A DNA stretch of 5,792 nt from Propionibacteriaceae bacterium (lineage in GTDB: Bacteria; Actinomycetota; Actinomycetes; Propionibacteriales; Propionibacteriaceae), in contig WRJP01000116.1 of the NCBI GenBank assembly GCA_009778535.1, positions 1 to 5,792 of the forward strand, given 5' to 3'. A program made the translations under genes and the position numbers. The first letter of the stretch is position 1. Each line of letters opens with the position of its first letter. Below are positions 5,582-5,792 of this stretch, in pieces. Below the pieces are notes generated by a model. The model searched no databases and was not told the origin of the DNA. It worked only from the letters and a program-made list of their open reading frames with translations.

Positions 5582-5792
5582 TCATTTGGCTTTAACTGTC
5601 ACTTTGAAAGATTTAGCTGCACCTGCCACAGTACCGTTATAAGGAGTAACAGTGATCGTCCGGTTACCAGCTGCCATCTTGTCATTACGAATAGTCCAAG
5701 TCCTGACAGAACCAGAAGTAGAAACCGAAGCCGTAGTAGAAGCACCCCATCTAGCAGGAGACAACACCCCACTACTGGTCACCGTATAAGTC
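5582..5792 (-). CDS. C-terminal fragment of a probable secreted or surface protein
   Basis: The last 69 residues of a minus-strand gene are visible, ending at a TGA (5584-5582); the rest lies beyond the right edge. The GTG at 5782 is internal, since the frame continues upstream as TYT. I do not recognise the family. The sequence is rich in Ser, Thr, Val and Gly, with no Cys. It shows alternating beta-strand-like stretches (TTASVSTSGSVRTWTI, NRTITVTPYNG, AKSFKVTVKAK) like the last strands of an Ig-like or similar beta-sandwich module of extracellular proteins. No LPXTG sorting signal or C-terminal membrane helix is present, so it would be released or held by another domain. It is convergent with rluB across the repeat cluster. 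It and the AT-richer 49 nt beyond its stop look unlike the operon in composition, which hints at accessory DNA. Coding is likely; the function is unknown. Confidence 0.7.
   Translation of the reverse strand, partial: TYTVTSSGVLSPARWGASTTASVSTSGSVRTWTIRNDKMAAGNRTITVTPYNGTVAGAAKSFKVTVKAK

Noticed and set aside
5574..5587. Small palindrome AAATG-CGTT-CATTT over the stop of the minus-strand gene
   Set aside because: It has only five AT-rich base pairs and no T-tract; chance is a sufficient explanation.
1..5792. dif or parS site near xerD and parA
   Set aside because: I saw no sequence resembling TGTTTCACGTGAAACA or a dif-type core. These sites are expected near terminus and origin, not necessarily beside the genes.

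Overview
The window reads as conserved actinobacterial chromosome. Seven plus-strand genes run head to tail: the 3' end of pyrG (CTP synthase), a Nudix hydrolase of the ADP-ribose pyrophosphatase type, a XerD-type tyrosine recombinase, a Soj/ParA-type ATPase, scpA, scpB and an RluB/RsuA-type pseudouridine synthase. From memory, this is the order of the Mycobacterium tuberculosis Rv1699-Rv1711 region and of many other actinomycetes. Base composition looks moderate (roughly half G+C by eye), and GTG starts are used for xerD, parA and scpB. This suggests a moderate-GC actinomycete rather than Streptomyces or Mycobacterium, but I cannot name a genus.

Layout. Positions 1-413 hold the end of pyrG and 465-1145 the Nudix gene. 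The block 1155-5209 holds xerD, parA, scpA, scpB and rluB, with gaps of 9, 33, 37 and 3 nt and one 8-nt overlap (scpB/rluB). xerD, parA and scpAB all point to chromosome maintenance: dimer resolution, origin or nucleoid positioning, and condensin loading. The Nudix, pyrG and rluB genes are housekeeping neighbours (nucleotide metabolism, 23S rRNA modification). A -10-like hexamer placed exactly for a leaderless transcript precedes parA.

After rluB the conserved order stops. Positions 5210-5581 hold no credible gene. They hold a cluster of about seven related palindromic elements with ends GGTTGAGT and TATCGAAACC. Their inner hairpin arms differ from copy to copy but stay complementary. Two neighbouring copies are a perfect 44-nt tandem duplication, one copy is reduced to its right half, and the last copy is inverted. 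The cluster separates rluB from a convergent minus-strand gene (5582-5792, cut by the window edge). That gene encodes the Ser/Thr-rich, beta-strand-like C-terminus of a probable secreted or surface protein. The repeat cluster is the most unusual part of the window. The genes are well-known families with intact key residues.
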